The notes beneath the pieces are model-generated. The model had not been told where the DNA came from. It was given only the letters and a program-made list of their open reading frames with translations, and did not search any database. A program made the position numbers and the translations under genes. From Firmicutes bacterium ASF500 (GTDB lineage: Bacteria > Bacillota > Clostridia > Oscillospirales > Oscillospiraceae): a stretch of DNA of 64,000 nucleotides. Numbering within the stretch: position 1 is the stretch's first letter; each line of letters begins with the position of its first letter. The stretch is from contig CP097573.1 of NCBI GenBank assembly GCA_000492175.2, positions 1,550,001 to 1,614,000 on the forward strand. The letters run 5' to 3'. Below are positions 53,201 through 61,185 of this stretch, piece by piece.

Positions 53201-55705
53201 CTATATTCCGCCGATCTGTCCGCACAGCCCGTCGTAGGCCTCCAGGAGGGCGGCGTGGTTGGCATGGATAAATTCCACGTCCCCCCGCTTGCCCGCCAGC
53301 TCCAGCTCCTTCGCCTGAGCGGAGAGGGCCTCCGCGCCGATGGTCAGGGCGGTGCTCTTGAGGGCGTGGACCTTGATGGCGTAGTCCGCCCAGTTCTCGG
53401 CCTCATACAGAGAGACGATCTCCCCCCGCTTGCCCTCGCTCTGGGCGCGGAACATGGAGAGCATTTTTTGGAAAAATTTCTCGTCTCCGCCGCAGTAGTC
53501 CAGCCCCAGCTCCACATTGATGCCCGCCTGGGACAGCCGGTCGTAGGGGCTGGCCGCCTTCTCCGGGGCCGTCTCCGTTACGTCCGCCTGGGGCGGCGTC
53601 TGGGACGGGGCCTCCTCGGTTAACTCGGGCGTCTCCGCCGGGCCCTCCTCATACTGGACGAACCGCTTGGGAAGCACCCTTCTCAGCACCCGCTCCAGGA
53701 CGGTCCGCTCGATGGGCTTGGGGACAAACTCGGTAAAGCCCTCGGTGCGGAACATCTCCCGGGCTCCGCTGACGGTGTTTGCCGTGAGGGCGATCACCGG
53801 CAGGTCCTGGAGAGCGCCGTCCTGGAGCTCCCGGATTTTTTTCAGGGTCTGCACCCCGTCGAAGCCGGGCATCATGTGGTCCAGGAAAACCACGTCGTAG
53901 GCGGTGGTGGCGCACCGCTCCACCGCCTCTCTTCCGCTCAGGCAGATGTCCACCTCGATGCCATAGCTGCCCAGCACGCCCTTGGCCACCACCAGGTTCA
54001 TCTCCTCGTCGTCCACCGCCAGCGCCCGGACGCCGGGACAGGTGAAGGGCTTCCGCCCGGCGGCCTGGGCCTCGGCAAAGCCCCGGGCCCCCAGGTCCCC
54101 GTTGAGGAGGTTGGCCACCGACAGGGCGGAGAAGGGCTTGTGCATGACGTACAGCTTGCTCCCGCTGTCCACGGCAAACTCCTTCTCGGCGATGACCACC
54201 ACCCGGAGGGCGCCGGCCAGCTCCTCGTAGTAGTCCCGATTCTCCTCATACTCCGGCTGGGAGACAAACACATGGGTCAGCGGGCGGCTGCGCTGTAATT
54301 TCATCAATCCCTCAAAGCTGTGGGTCTGATAGCCGTTGATGCCCAGGCCCTCCAGCAGGTTGCGGATCAGGCCGTCGTAGTACTCCCGGACCTCGTCGCA
54401 GCTGTACCGGTCCGGCCTGAAATAACAGCCCACGCACACCTGGTCGGCGTGATTGAGGACGATGCAGGGCTGGTCGTCCACCATGCCCTGGGGGATCACG
54501 ATATGGGCGTGCAGGCCCTCCTGGCCCCGGCTCTCAAAGTGGATAAAGCCCCCCATCGCGTTGAGCAGTCCCCGGGCGATGGGCAGGCCCAGGCCCAGCC
54601 CCCCGGCGATGCGGCTGCTCCCCGAGTCGGCCTGATAGAACTCCTCATACATCTGGGTCATCTGGGAGTCGGTCATCCCGATGCCGGTGTCCCGAATGTC
54701 GATAATCAGGTTGACGCCATAGCTCTCCATCCGGTAGCCGATGCGGACGTTGACGCCGCCCTCCTCGGTGAACTTGATGGAGTTCTCCACCAAAATTTTC
54801 AGCACATGGGAAATTTTTTCCGCGTCTCCCACCAGCACCGCCGGCACCTTGGGGTCGATGTCAAAGACGATCTCCAGGTGCTGGCGGTTGCTCTGGAGGG
54901 CGGTCATGGTGATTACGTCGTTGAGCACCGAGGTAATCATATACTCCTCCCGGGCCGGGGTGAGGGTGCCCTCGATGATCTCGGTGTAGTCCAGCATATT
55001 GTTGATCTGGTTGGACAGCCGCTTGCCCGCCAGCTTGATGGAGTTCATGTCCTCCCGGATGTCCGGGGCGAGCCGCTTGCCCAGGGCCACCTCGCTGATG
55101 CCGATGACCATGTTGATGGGGGTGCGCAGCTCGTGGGACACGTTGGACAGGAAGCTGGCGTTCTGCCTTCCCGCCGTCTCCAGCTCGGTGAACATGTGGT
55201 CGTACCACTTCTTCTGGATGGTGCGCTGCTTGATCCAATAGACGGCCAGCGCCGCCCCGCCCAGGGTCACCACCGCCCCCAGCGCCAGACGGAGCCCGTC
55301 CCGGAAGTGGAGCCGGTAGGAGATGGTCCCCAGCACCAGGGCATGGTACAGCAGCAGCAGGATGTAGAGCCCCACCATCCCGTGCAGGACCCACTTTTTG
55401 TTCAGCATAAACAGGGCCAGAATGATGATGCAGGCCACGGCAGGTATGTCATAGAGGCTGGTCTCATGGACGCCGAAAAAGAAGAATTCCAGCAGCATCA
55501 GCCCGGCGCAGAGGGCCTCATAGGCGGCGTCGGAGCCGATCTTTCCGATGTGCAGCAGCCACACGCCGAGACAGCCCGCCCCAAACAGGGGCAGCGTCCA
55601 CAGCTCCCACGACATCGCCAGGGTGACCAGGCCCAGGACCCCGCTGAACGCCGTGGTGATAACCGCCAGCAGAAGATGCTTGCTTGTCTGCTCCCCCACC
55701 TTCAT
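53201..55705 (-). CDS. Hybrid histidine kinase with receiver and Hpt domains
   Basis: 834 residues. Membrane helices fill about residues 10-155; HisKA VSHELRTPIN (His191); ATPase NSIKF, IRDTGIGM and GGLGLGLPIARGL; a degenerate receiver-like stretch about 410-530 without acceptor Asp; a true receiver about 560-680 (Asp609 in VFLDHMMP); Pro-rich linker; Hpt about 720-834 (His780 in VHALKS). A complete phosphorelay in one chain. Its ATG overlaps the stop of the receiver gene as ATGA. Confidence 0.92.
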   Translation of the reverse strand: MKVGEQTSKHLLLAVITTAFSGVLGLVTLAMSWELWTLPLFGAGCLGVWLLHIGKIGSDAAYEALCAGLMLLEFFFFGVHETSLYDIPAVACIIILALFMLNKKWVLHGMVGLYILLLLYHALVLGTISYRLHFRDGLRLALGAVVTLGGAALAVYWIKQRTIQKKWYDHMFTELETAGRQNASFLSNVSHELRTPINMVIGISEVALGKRLAPDIREDMNSIKLAGKRLSNQINNMLDYTEIIEGTLTPAREEYMITSVLNDVITMTALQSNRQHLEIVFDIDPKVPAVLVGDAEKISHVLKILVENSIKFTEEGGVNVRIGYRMESYGVNLIIDIRDTGIGMTDSQMTQMYEEFYQADSGSSRIAGGLGLGLPIARGLLNAMGGFIHFESRGQEGLHAHIVIPQGMVDDQPCIVLNHADQVCVGCYFRPDRYSCDEVREYYDGLIRNLLEGLGINGYQTHSFEGLMKLQRSRPLTHVFVSQPEYEENRDYYEELAGALRVVVIAEKEFAVDSGSKLYVMHKPFSALSVANLLNGDLGARGFAEAQAAGRKPFTCPGVRALAVDDEEMNLVVAKGVLGSYGIEVDICLSGREAVERCATTAYDVVFLDHMMPGFDGVQTLKKIRELQDGALQDLPVIALTANTVSGAREMFRTEGFTEFVPKPIERTVLERVLRRVLPKRFVQYEEGPAETPELTEEAPSQTPPQADVTETAPEKAASPYDRLSQAGINVELGLDYCGGDEKFFQKMLSMFRAQSEGKRGEIVSLYEAENWADYAIKVHALKSTALTIGAEALSAQAKELELAGKRGDVEFIHANHAALLEAYDGLCGQIGGI

Positions 55706-56064
55706 CGCTTCTCCAGCTCCTGAGCCACCCGCTTCCGCAGCTCCTGGGGCGGACAGGGCTTGCGCAGATAGTTCACCGCCCCCAGCAGCAGGGCCTCCAC
55801 CACGTCGCCCACGTCGCCCGAGGCCGTCAGGAAGATGACGGGGATGTTGTCGGCAAATTCCTTCATGTGCTCGAAGGTCTCCATCCCGTTCATCACGGGC
55901 ATATCAATGTCCAGCAGAACCAAATCTATCTTCTGGTTCCGAAGGATATGCAGGGCCCGTACCCCGGAATCCGCCAGCAGGACCTCGTAGTCCTCCTCCA
56001 GAATCATTTCCGTCCGCATCAGATTCATCTCATCGTCGTCCACTACCAAGATGCGTTTTGCCAT
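55702..56064 (-). CDS. Stand-alone receiver (CheY-like) protein
   Basis: 120 residues: a receiver domain and no output. RILVVDDDEMNLMRTEMILEE (acidic pair), LVLLDIDMPVMNG (acceptor Asp about 52), FLTASGD and YLRKPC. The first gene of the phosphorelay operon, it may be the end target or a phosphate sink. A TTGATT-N17-TAGAAT promoter (56144-56116) lies upstream. Confidence 0.92.
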   Translation of the reverse strand: MAKRILVVDDDEMNLMRTEMILEEDYEVLLADSGVRALHILRNQKIDLVLLDIDMPVMNGMETFEHMKEFADNIPVIFLTASGDVGDVVEALLLGAVNYLRKPCPPQELRKRVAQELEKR

Positions 56065-56115
56065 TATGGATGCGCCTCCCGTTTTGTATTCCAGTCGTTC
56101 CGACCTATGCCCTCT

Positions 56116-56144
56116 ATTCTAAAGGAAGCGCAGGAGAAAATCAA
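56116..56144 (-). promoter_or_regulatory. Promoter of the phosphorelay operon
   Basis: Minus-strand TTGATT (56144-56139), 17 bases, TAGAAT (56121-56116). Confidence 0.7.
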
Positions 56145-56209
56145 GCGCAATTCAAAAATCCGCCCCGCCAAAACTAACCCGTCTTTTCCTGTTCCCGGCC
56201 AAGTGTCCC

Positions 56210-56238
56210 TTGTATTTTTTAACAGGCTGTTTTATAAT
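56210..56238 (+). promoter_or_regulatory. Transketolase promoter
   Basis: TTGTAT (56210-56215), 17 bases, TATAAT (56233-56238). Confidence 0.8.
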
Positions 56239-56293
56239 AGCTTCAGTGTGTGAAGCTATCCCAGCCACAAAATTTACCGCAAAGGAGAATTCT

Positions 56294-57139
56294 ATGACAG
56301 CCAGTGAGAAAAAGCAGCTGATGGCTATGGCCTGCAGGGTGCGCATGGGCGTCGTTGAGGGCACCCACGGCGCCAAGGCCGGCCACCCCGGCGGAAGCCT
56401 GTCCGCCGCCGACCTGTTTACCTACCTCTACTTCAAGGAGCTGAATGTGGACCCTGAAAATCCCAAGTGGGAGGACCGGGACCGGTTCGTCCTGTCCAAG
56501 GGACACACCGCCCCGGGGCTCTACGCCGCCCTGGCAAACCGGGGCTTCTTCCCCGTGGACGATCTGCCCACCCTGCGGCACATCGACAGCTATCTCCAGG
56601 GCCACCCCAACATGAATACCGTGCCCGGAGTGGACATGTCCACCGGCTCTCTGGGCCAGGGGGTCTCCTGCGCCGCCGGAATGGCCCTTGCCGCCCGGCG
56701 GATGGGCAAGTCCTGCCGGGTCTACACCCTGCTGGGGGACGGCGAAATCCAGGAGGGTCAGGTCTGGGAGGCCTTGATGTTCGCCGCCCACTATAAGCTG
56801 GACAATTTCTGCGCCATCGTGGACAACAACGGCCTCCAGATCGACGGCCCCATTGACCAGGTCATGAGCCCCTACCCCATCCCGGAGAAGCTGAAGGCCT
56901 TCGGCTTCTCGGTCATCGAGATCGACGGCCACGACTTTGACCAGATGGAGGCGGCCTTTGAAAAGGCCAAGGCCGCTAAGGGGGTCCCCACCGCCATCGT
57001 GATGAAGACCACCAAGGGCAAGGGGGTCAGCTATATGGAGGGCCAGGCCGGCTGGCACGGCAAGGCCCCCAACGACGAGGAATATGAGATTGCCATGACG
57101 GAGCTCCGGGCTCAGCTGGCGGAAGTGGAGGCGATGTAA
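56294..57139 (+). CDS. Transketolase, N-terminal subunit
   Basis: 281 residues. The thiamine-diphosphate half: HGAKAGHPGGSLSAADLFTYLYF, LSKGHTAPGLYA, GSLGQGVSCAAGMALA and the ThDP-binding GDGEIQEGQVWEALMFAAHYKLDN...NNGLQ. It works only with the C-terminal subunit encoded next, moving two-carbon units in the pentose-phosphate path. AAAGGAG precedes the ATG at 56294; upstream frame is leader. Confidence 0.95.
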   Translation: MTASEKKQLMAMACRVRMGVVEGTHGAKAGHPGGSLSAADLFTYLYFKELNVDPENPKWEDRDRFVLSKGHTAPGLYAALANRGFFPVDDLPTLRHIDSYLQGHPNMNTVPGVDMSTGSLGQGVSCAAGMALAARRMGKSCRVYTLLGDGEIQEGQVWEALMFAAHYKLDNFCAIVDNNGLQIDGPIDQVMSPYPIPEKLKAFGFSVIEIDGHDFDQMEAAFEKAKAAKGVPTAIVMKTTKGKGVSYMEGQAGWHGKAPNDEEYEIAMTELRAQLAEVEAM

Positions 57140-57140
57140 C

Positions 57141-58082
57141 ATGGAAGTGAAAAAAATCGCGACCCGTGACAGCTACGGCAACGCCCTCAAGGAACTGGGC
57201 CAGCTCCACGACGACCTGATCGTATTCGACGCCGATCTGGCCGGGGCCACCAAGACGGGCATCTTCAAGAAGGCTTTCCCTGACCGCCACTTCAACTGCG
57301 GCATCGCCGAGGGCAATATGATCGCCGTAGCCGCCGGCGCCGCCGCTATGGGTCTGGTGCCCTTCGCCTCCTCCTTCGCCATGTTCGCCGCCGGACGGGC
57401 CTTTGAGCAGGTCCGCAACTCCATCGGCTACCCCCACCTCAACGTGAAGATCGGGGCCACCCACGGGGGCATCTCGGTGGGCGAGGACGGGGCCTCCCAC
57501 CAGTGCTGCGAGGACTTCGCCCTGATGCGGTCCATCCCCGGCATGGTGGTCATGTCCCCCGCCGACGACGTGGAGGCCCGGGCCGCCGTGAAGGCCGCCT
57601 ATGAGTATCAGGGCCCCGTCTATCTGCGCTTTGGCCGTCTGGCCGTCCCCGTCTTCCACGACGAGGCCAATTTCAAGTTTGAGATCGGCAAGGGCGAGGT
57701 CCTCCAGGAGGGCAGCGACGTGGCCATCATCGCCAACGGCCTGCTGGTCAACGAGGCGGTAGAGGCAGGCAAGGCCCTGGCTGAGGCCGGTATCTCCGCC
57801 CGGGTCATCAACCTGTGCACTATCAAGCCTCTGGACGAGGACCTGGTCCTGAAAGCCGCCCGGGAGTGTGGCAAAATCATCACCTGCGAGGAGCACAGCA
57901 TCATCGGCGGCTTGGGCGAGGCGGTATGCGCCCTGCTCAGTGAGAAGTGCCCCACCCCCGTCCGCCGCGTCGGCGTCAACGACGAGTTCGGCCACTCCGG
58001 CCCCGCCGCCGCCCTGCTCAAGCAGTTCGGCCTGTCGGCGGAGCACATTGTGGAGACCGCCAGGGATTTCTGCGGGAAATGA
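57141..58082 (+). CDS. Transketolase, C-terminal subunit
   Basis: 313 residues. The pyrimidine-binding half: RDSYGNALKELGQLHDDLIVFDADL, FNCGIAEGNMIAVAAGAAA (catalytic Glu), HGGISVGEDGASHQ and the C-terminal ISARVINLCTIKPLDEDL domain. One base separates it from the N-terminal subunit. Confidence 0.95.
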   Translation: MEVKKIATRDSYGNALKELGQLHDDLIVFDADLAGATKTGIFKKAFPDRHFNCGIAEGNMIAVAAGAAAMGLVPFASSFAMFAAGRAFEQVRNSIGYPHLNVKIGATHGGISVGEDGASHQCCEDFALMRSIPGMVVMSPADDVEARAAVKAAYEYQGPVYLRFGRLAVPVFHDEANFKFEIGKGEVLQEGSDVAIIANGLLVNEAVEAGKALAEAGISARVINLCTIKPLDEDLVLKAARECGKIITCEEHSIIGGLGEAVCALLSEKCPTPVRRVGVNDEFGHSGPAAALLKQFGLSAEHIVETARDFCGK

Positions 58083-58096
58083 TTGGATAAAACGGC

Positions 58097-58128
58097 ACGG
58101 AGCGTCAGCGACGCTCCGTGTTTTTTTG
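58097..58128 (+). terminator. Transketolase terminator
   Basis: CACGGAGCGTC, AGC, GACGCTCCGTG, then TTTTTTT. Confidence 0.9.
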
Positions 58129-58131
58129 CGG

Positions 58132-58419
58132 CTATTCCTTCAGGAACGGCACGCTTTCTTTCAATATATTCAGCACAACCGCCAGCTGATTGTCCGTACA
58201 ATGCTCCAGCAGCTCGTTGACCTCCTGAAGGTATATGTTGCTTTCCCGCGTTCTTTTTTCCGTGGAAAAGGGGACCGAAATAATATCATTGGCGGTGACC
58301 CCAAAATATTCGATCAGGTCTACCGGCTTGTCCAGGCTAAATCTGCGTTCCCCGGTCAGGCCCTTCAATTTTCGATATTTTCGAATGTTCTTCCCGATTT
58401 CAAAGGATAATTCGTCCAT
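58132..58419 (-). pseudogene. XRE-type regulator lacking its recognition helix
   Basis: 95 residues. IGKNIRKYRKLKGLTGE is the start of an XRE domain and DLIEYFGVTANDII its end, but about 25 residues between them, including the DNA-reading helix, are missing. The C-terminal helices (LQEVNELLEHCTDNQLAVVLNILK) are intact and the frame is open, so a DNA-blind dimerising peptide may still be made. AAAGGCGG precedes the ATG. Confidence 0.65.
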
Positions 58420-58581
58420 TGAGCCACCGCCTTTCGCAGCTTATATTTTACCGTCCAGACGGATATTTCACGAGTTCCGGAATGCTTTTGATATCATTGC
58501 AATACCAAAAAGAACTAGCGGAATCCAACCGGCCATCTCCAAGCCCTCGTCCGCCGCGCAGTCCGTCCCGGCCCCTGACCC

Positions 58582-58907
58582 GAGCCAGAGCCCACTCCAG
58601 AACCGGAACCCGAGCCAATCCTTGAACTGGCCCTGGGCGAGGTGTATACAACTTCTGACTGCGAGATCACCCTCAAGGAGATCTCCTTTACTAAAAAGTG
58701 TACCGTTGAGATCAGTTCCGCTTCCAGCAAATCCAGAAGTGCGGCAGAGGGAAATGTTCTACTATCGGCGAAGACGACATCGCTCCGTTGTCCACAAAGA
58801 CCCAGTGCTTGCCCATCAAAATGCCTGCCGGTCTGGAAAATGCGGAAGAATCCCTGGTGGTTTTCTTCACCATCAACGGCGCGGAATACCAGTATGTGGT
58901 CCGGTAA
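58582..58907 (+). pseudogene. Decayed lipoprotein gene
   Basis: Begins within an EPEPTPEPEPEP linker (58582), continues GEVYTTSDCEITLKEISFTKK, then changes frame near 58735 and resumes as EDDIAPLSTKTQCLPIKMPA with an end FFTINGAEYQYVVR before TAA at 58905. It lacks a signal peptide and part of the core. It resembles a repeat-rich Oscillospiraceae lipoprotein type. The remaining bases from 58420 to 58984 show no other gene. Confidence 0.55.
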
Positions 58908-58984
58908 CGACCTGACCTAAGCAACCTCTTGCAGTGCAAACGGCGGCCGGCGTTTGCCGCCCAGGCACGGGGGAAAAATTTTTC

Positions 58985-59013
58985 TTGACATGGCTGCGAA
59001 TTTGTGGTAGAGT
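58985..59013 (+). promoter_or_regulatory. tRNA operon promoter
   Basis: TTGACA (58985-58990), 17 bases, TAGAGT (59008-59013), 30 bases before tRNA-Leu. Confidence 0.8.
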
Positions 59014-59042
59014 ATCATTTGTTCAGACCGGAAGCCACCCAT

Positions 59043-59129
59043 GCCGGAGTGGCGGAATTGGCAGACGCCCGGGACTTAAAATCCCGTGGGAGCGATCCCG
59101 TGCCGGTTCGACCCCGGTCTCCGGCACCA
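59043..59129 (+). tRNA. tRNA-Leu (anticodon TAA), CCA encoded
   Basis: Acceptor GCCGGAG pairs with CTCCGGC. Anticodon loop CTTAAAA; a long variable arm (GTGGGAGCGATCCCG) marks a class II tRNA; T-arm GGTTCGACCCC. ACCA ends at 59129. Confidence 0.97.
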
Positions 59130-59132
59130 TAT

Positions 59133-59208
<76 letters not shown>

Positions 59209-59209
59209 G

Positions 59210-59244
59210 AAATCCTCTGATTTCGCTTGAAATCAGAGGATTTT
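59210..59244 (+). terminator. tRNA operon terminator
   Basis: AAATCCTCTGATTTC, GCTT, GAAATCAGAGGATTTT. Confidence 0.85.
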
Positions 59245-59335
59245 CCTTTCTTTTCATCACTTTTTTCGGTAGTAAATTTTTGCTTTCAATTTTTGACCCA
59301 TTTCTTGACCCATACGGGGAAATGTCCGGAAAGGA

Positions 59336-60487
59336 TTAGAGAGCACCGGAGAGGACGCTGGTCATAGTTTTTGCCGCCTCCCGTTGAGCCGCTGTGGTCA
59401 CATGGGCGTAAGTATCCAGGGTGAACCCTGCGCTGTAGTGCCCCAGCATCCCGGAGACTGTCTTGATGTCCACCCCGTTTTGCAGGGCCACCGTGGCGAA
59501 TGTATGTCTCAGGTCGTGAAATCTCACTTTCGGCAGCCCTGCCCGCTTCAGAACCCGGTGCAGCATCTGGATCACGCTGTCCGGCGAGATGGGGCCGCCT
59601 GTGGGTGAGGGGAACACGTACTCGCTGCCACCGCATTTTTTCCTCTGCTCTTTCAGGATTCCTACCGCATCCTCTCCCAGAGAGATGGTGCGGTAGGAAT
59701 TTTTCGTTTTCAGTGGGGCCTCCACCACCTCGCCGTTGATTCGGGAGACCTGCCGCTGAACCCGGAGGGTGCTCTGTTCCAAATTGAGGTCCTCCCATTT
59801 CAGGCCGAGAAGCTCTCCCCGCCTCAGTCCTGTGGCTAGTTCGATGTAGTACATCTCGAAAACACCGCTCTCCTTCGCCTCTCGCAGGAAGGAGGCCAGC
59901 TGCTCCACCAGGAGCGTCTTCATTTCCCTGTGCTCCAGCTTCGGCAGGGCGCAGCCATCCGCAGGATTGACCGCTATCAGCTTTTGACTTCTGGCGAAGT
60001 CCATTGCAGAGGAGATGACCTGGTGGATGTTCCGCACTGTCTTGGGGCTCAGGCCTTTCGGCTGTCCCTTCGCCTCGATTCGGTCCACTCTGCCTTTGGA
60101 CAGCAGCTTTTTGTAGAGCTTTTGCAGTTCCAGGGTGGTCAGCTTGCCCAGAGGGATTTTGCCGATGTTCGGCTTGATGTGGTTGTCGATGTAGCCTCGG
60201 TAGGTCTGGTGGGAGGAGGGCCGCACCTTGATTTTAGCGTAATTCTCGAACCAGATGTCCATCCACTGACCGACGGTGTACTGCGCTGCCTTGAGGGTGT
60301 CCACCTCTGTGTTTTCCTGGATCGCCTGCTTCAGCTTTGCTTTTACCTCGGCCTGGGTCTTGCCCAGGACGTTTTTGTAGACCGTCTTGCCAGTTTCCGG
60401 GTCTCTACCAGCGGTGTAGCGGCCTTCCCATCGACCGTCTGGCCTTTTGCGGATGCTACCTTCACCGTTTGCTCTGCGTTTTGCCAT
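59336..60487 (-). CDS. Tyrosine recombinase (integrase) of a tRNA-linked island
   Basis: 383 residues. An N-terminal AP2-like arm-binding part (NGEGSIRKRPDGRWEGRYTAG), a core-binding SAM-like domain about 70-170, and the catalytic domain with Arg in ATGLRRGELLGLKWED, HDLRHTFAT, GMLGHYSAGFTLDTYAHV (His and Tyr nucleophile). The gene ends 127 bases from the tRNA-Met 3' end and points at it, typical of a prophage or integrative element. Start 60487 has GGAGGCGA. No excisionase or other element gene is seen in the window. Confidence 0.93.
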   Translation of the reverse strand: MAKRRANGEGSIRKRPDGRWEGRYTAGRDPETGKTVYKNVLGKTQAEVKAKLKQAIQENTEVDTLKAAQYTVGQWMDIWFENYAKIKVRPSSHQTYRGYIDNHIKPNIGKIPLGKLTTLELQKLYKKLLSKGRVDRIEAKGQPKGLSPKTVRNIHQVISSAMDFARSQKLIAVNPADGCALPKLEHREMKTLLVEQLASFLREAKESGVFEMYYIELATGLRRGELLGLKWEDLNLEQSTLRVQRQVSRINGEVVEAPLKTKNSYRTISLGEDAVGILKEQRKKCGGSEYVFPSPTGGPISPDSVIQMLHRVLKRAGLPKVRFHDLRHTFATVALQNGVDIKTVSGMLGHYSAGFTLDTYAHVTTAAQREAAKTMTSVLSGAL

Positions 60488-61185
60488 GCGTATCGCCTCC
60501 ATTCAGCGACACAACATACCACAGCCTTGGTCCAATAGCCAGGGGTTCAGGGCAGAGTTATCAGAAAATTCAAACTCTCTTGCTATCAGGAAAAATCACC
60601 TATTCATTGTTTTCTGCGCAGCAAAATTTGCGTGCTGGCTCACTGCTCCCTCTTTGGTAACGCTGGTGCAACTCATAGACTGATTATCTCATCGCCAACA
60701 GCGGTCCACAGAGCCCCAACACGGCGTTTGGTGTGCCGAGGCGGGGATGGGGCTGTCTCTCCCACAAAACCGTACACAGCGGCTTACAGGTCGATACACG
60801 GGGGACTTAGTGGCGCAGACTTCTTCCCTTCTTCTGTATTGACTTTGCCCTTTCAGCTCTCATAAAAACTGAAAATTTCTCGTTAGGCCACTGCTGACCC
60901 CACGGAATCCGCTGACACTGTAAGTATCGCAGCTAACAAGACGTCAAATCATGAAGCGTCCCCTTAAATTGATGTCATTGACGGACTGAACAAAAATCTT
61001 GAAAACATAGGAACTTCGTCCTAAAACCCCCGTTTTCCGTTTCCCCGGCCCGCACTGCGGGACGGTGTGAACCAGCGGGACGCCCGAAAGGCGGCACGCT
61101 TTTATCCTGCTTCCTTTTCCTCCCCCTGGTTCACTTCGGCGTTTGGCGTGTTGCTGAACCCATCAGACGGTAAATACTGAAAAGG
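60488..61185. other. Non-coding stretch right of the integrase
   Basis: About 700 bases with lower GC and no convincing gene. Inverted GTGAACCAG (61067-61075) and CTGGTTCAC (61126-61134) flank a GC-rich core near CCCGAAAGGCGG. It could be element DNA, an arm-site region or the trailer of the SLH gene. Nothing decides between these. Confidence 0.5.
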
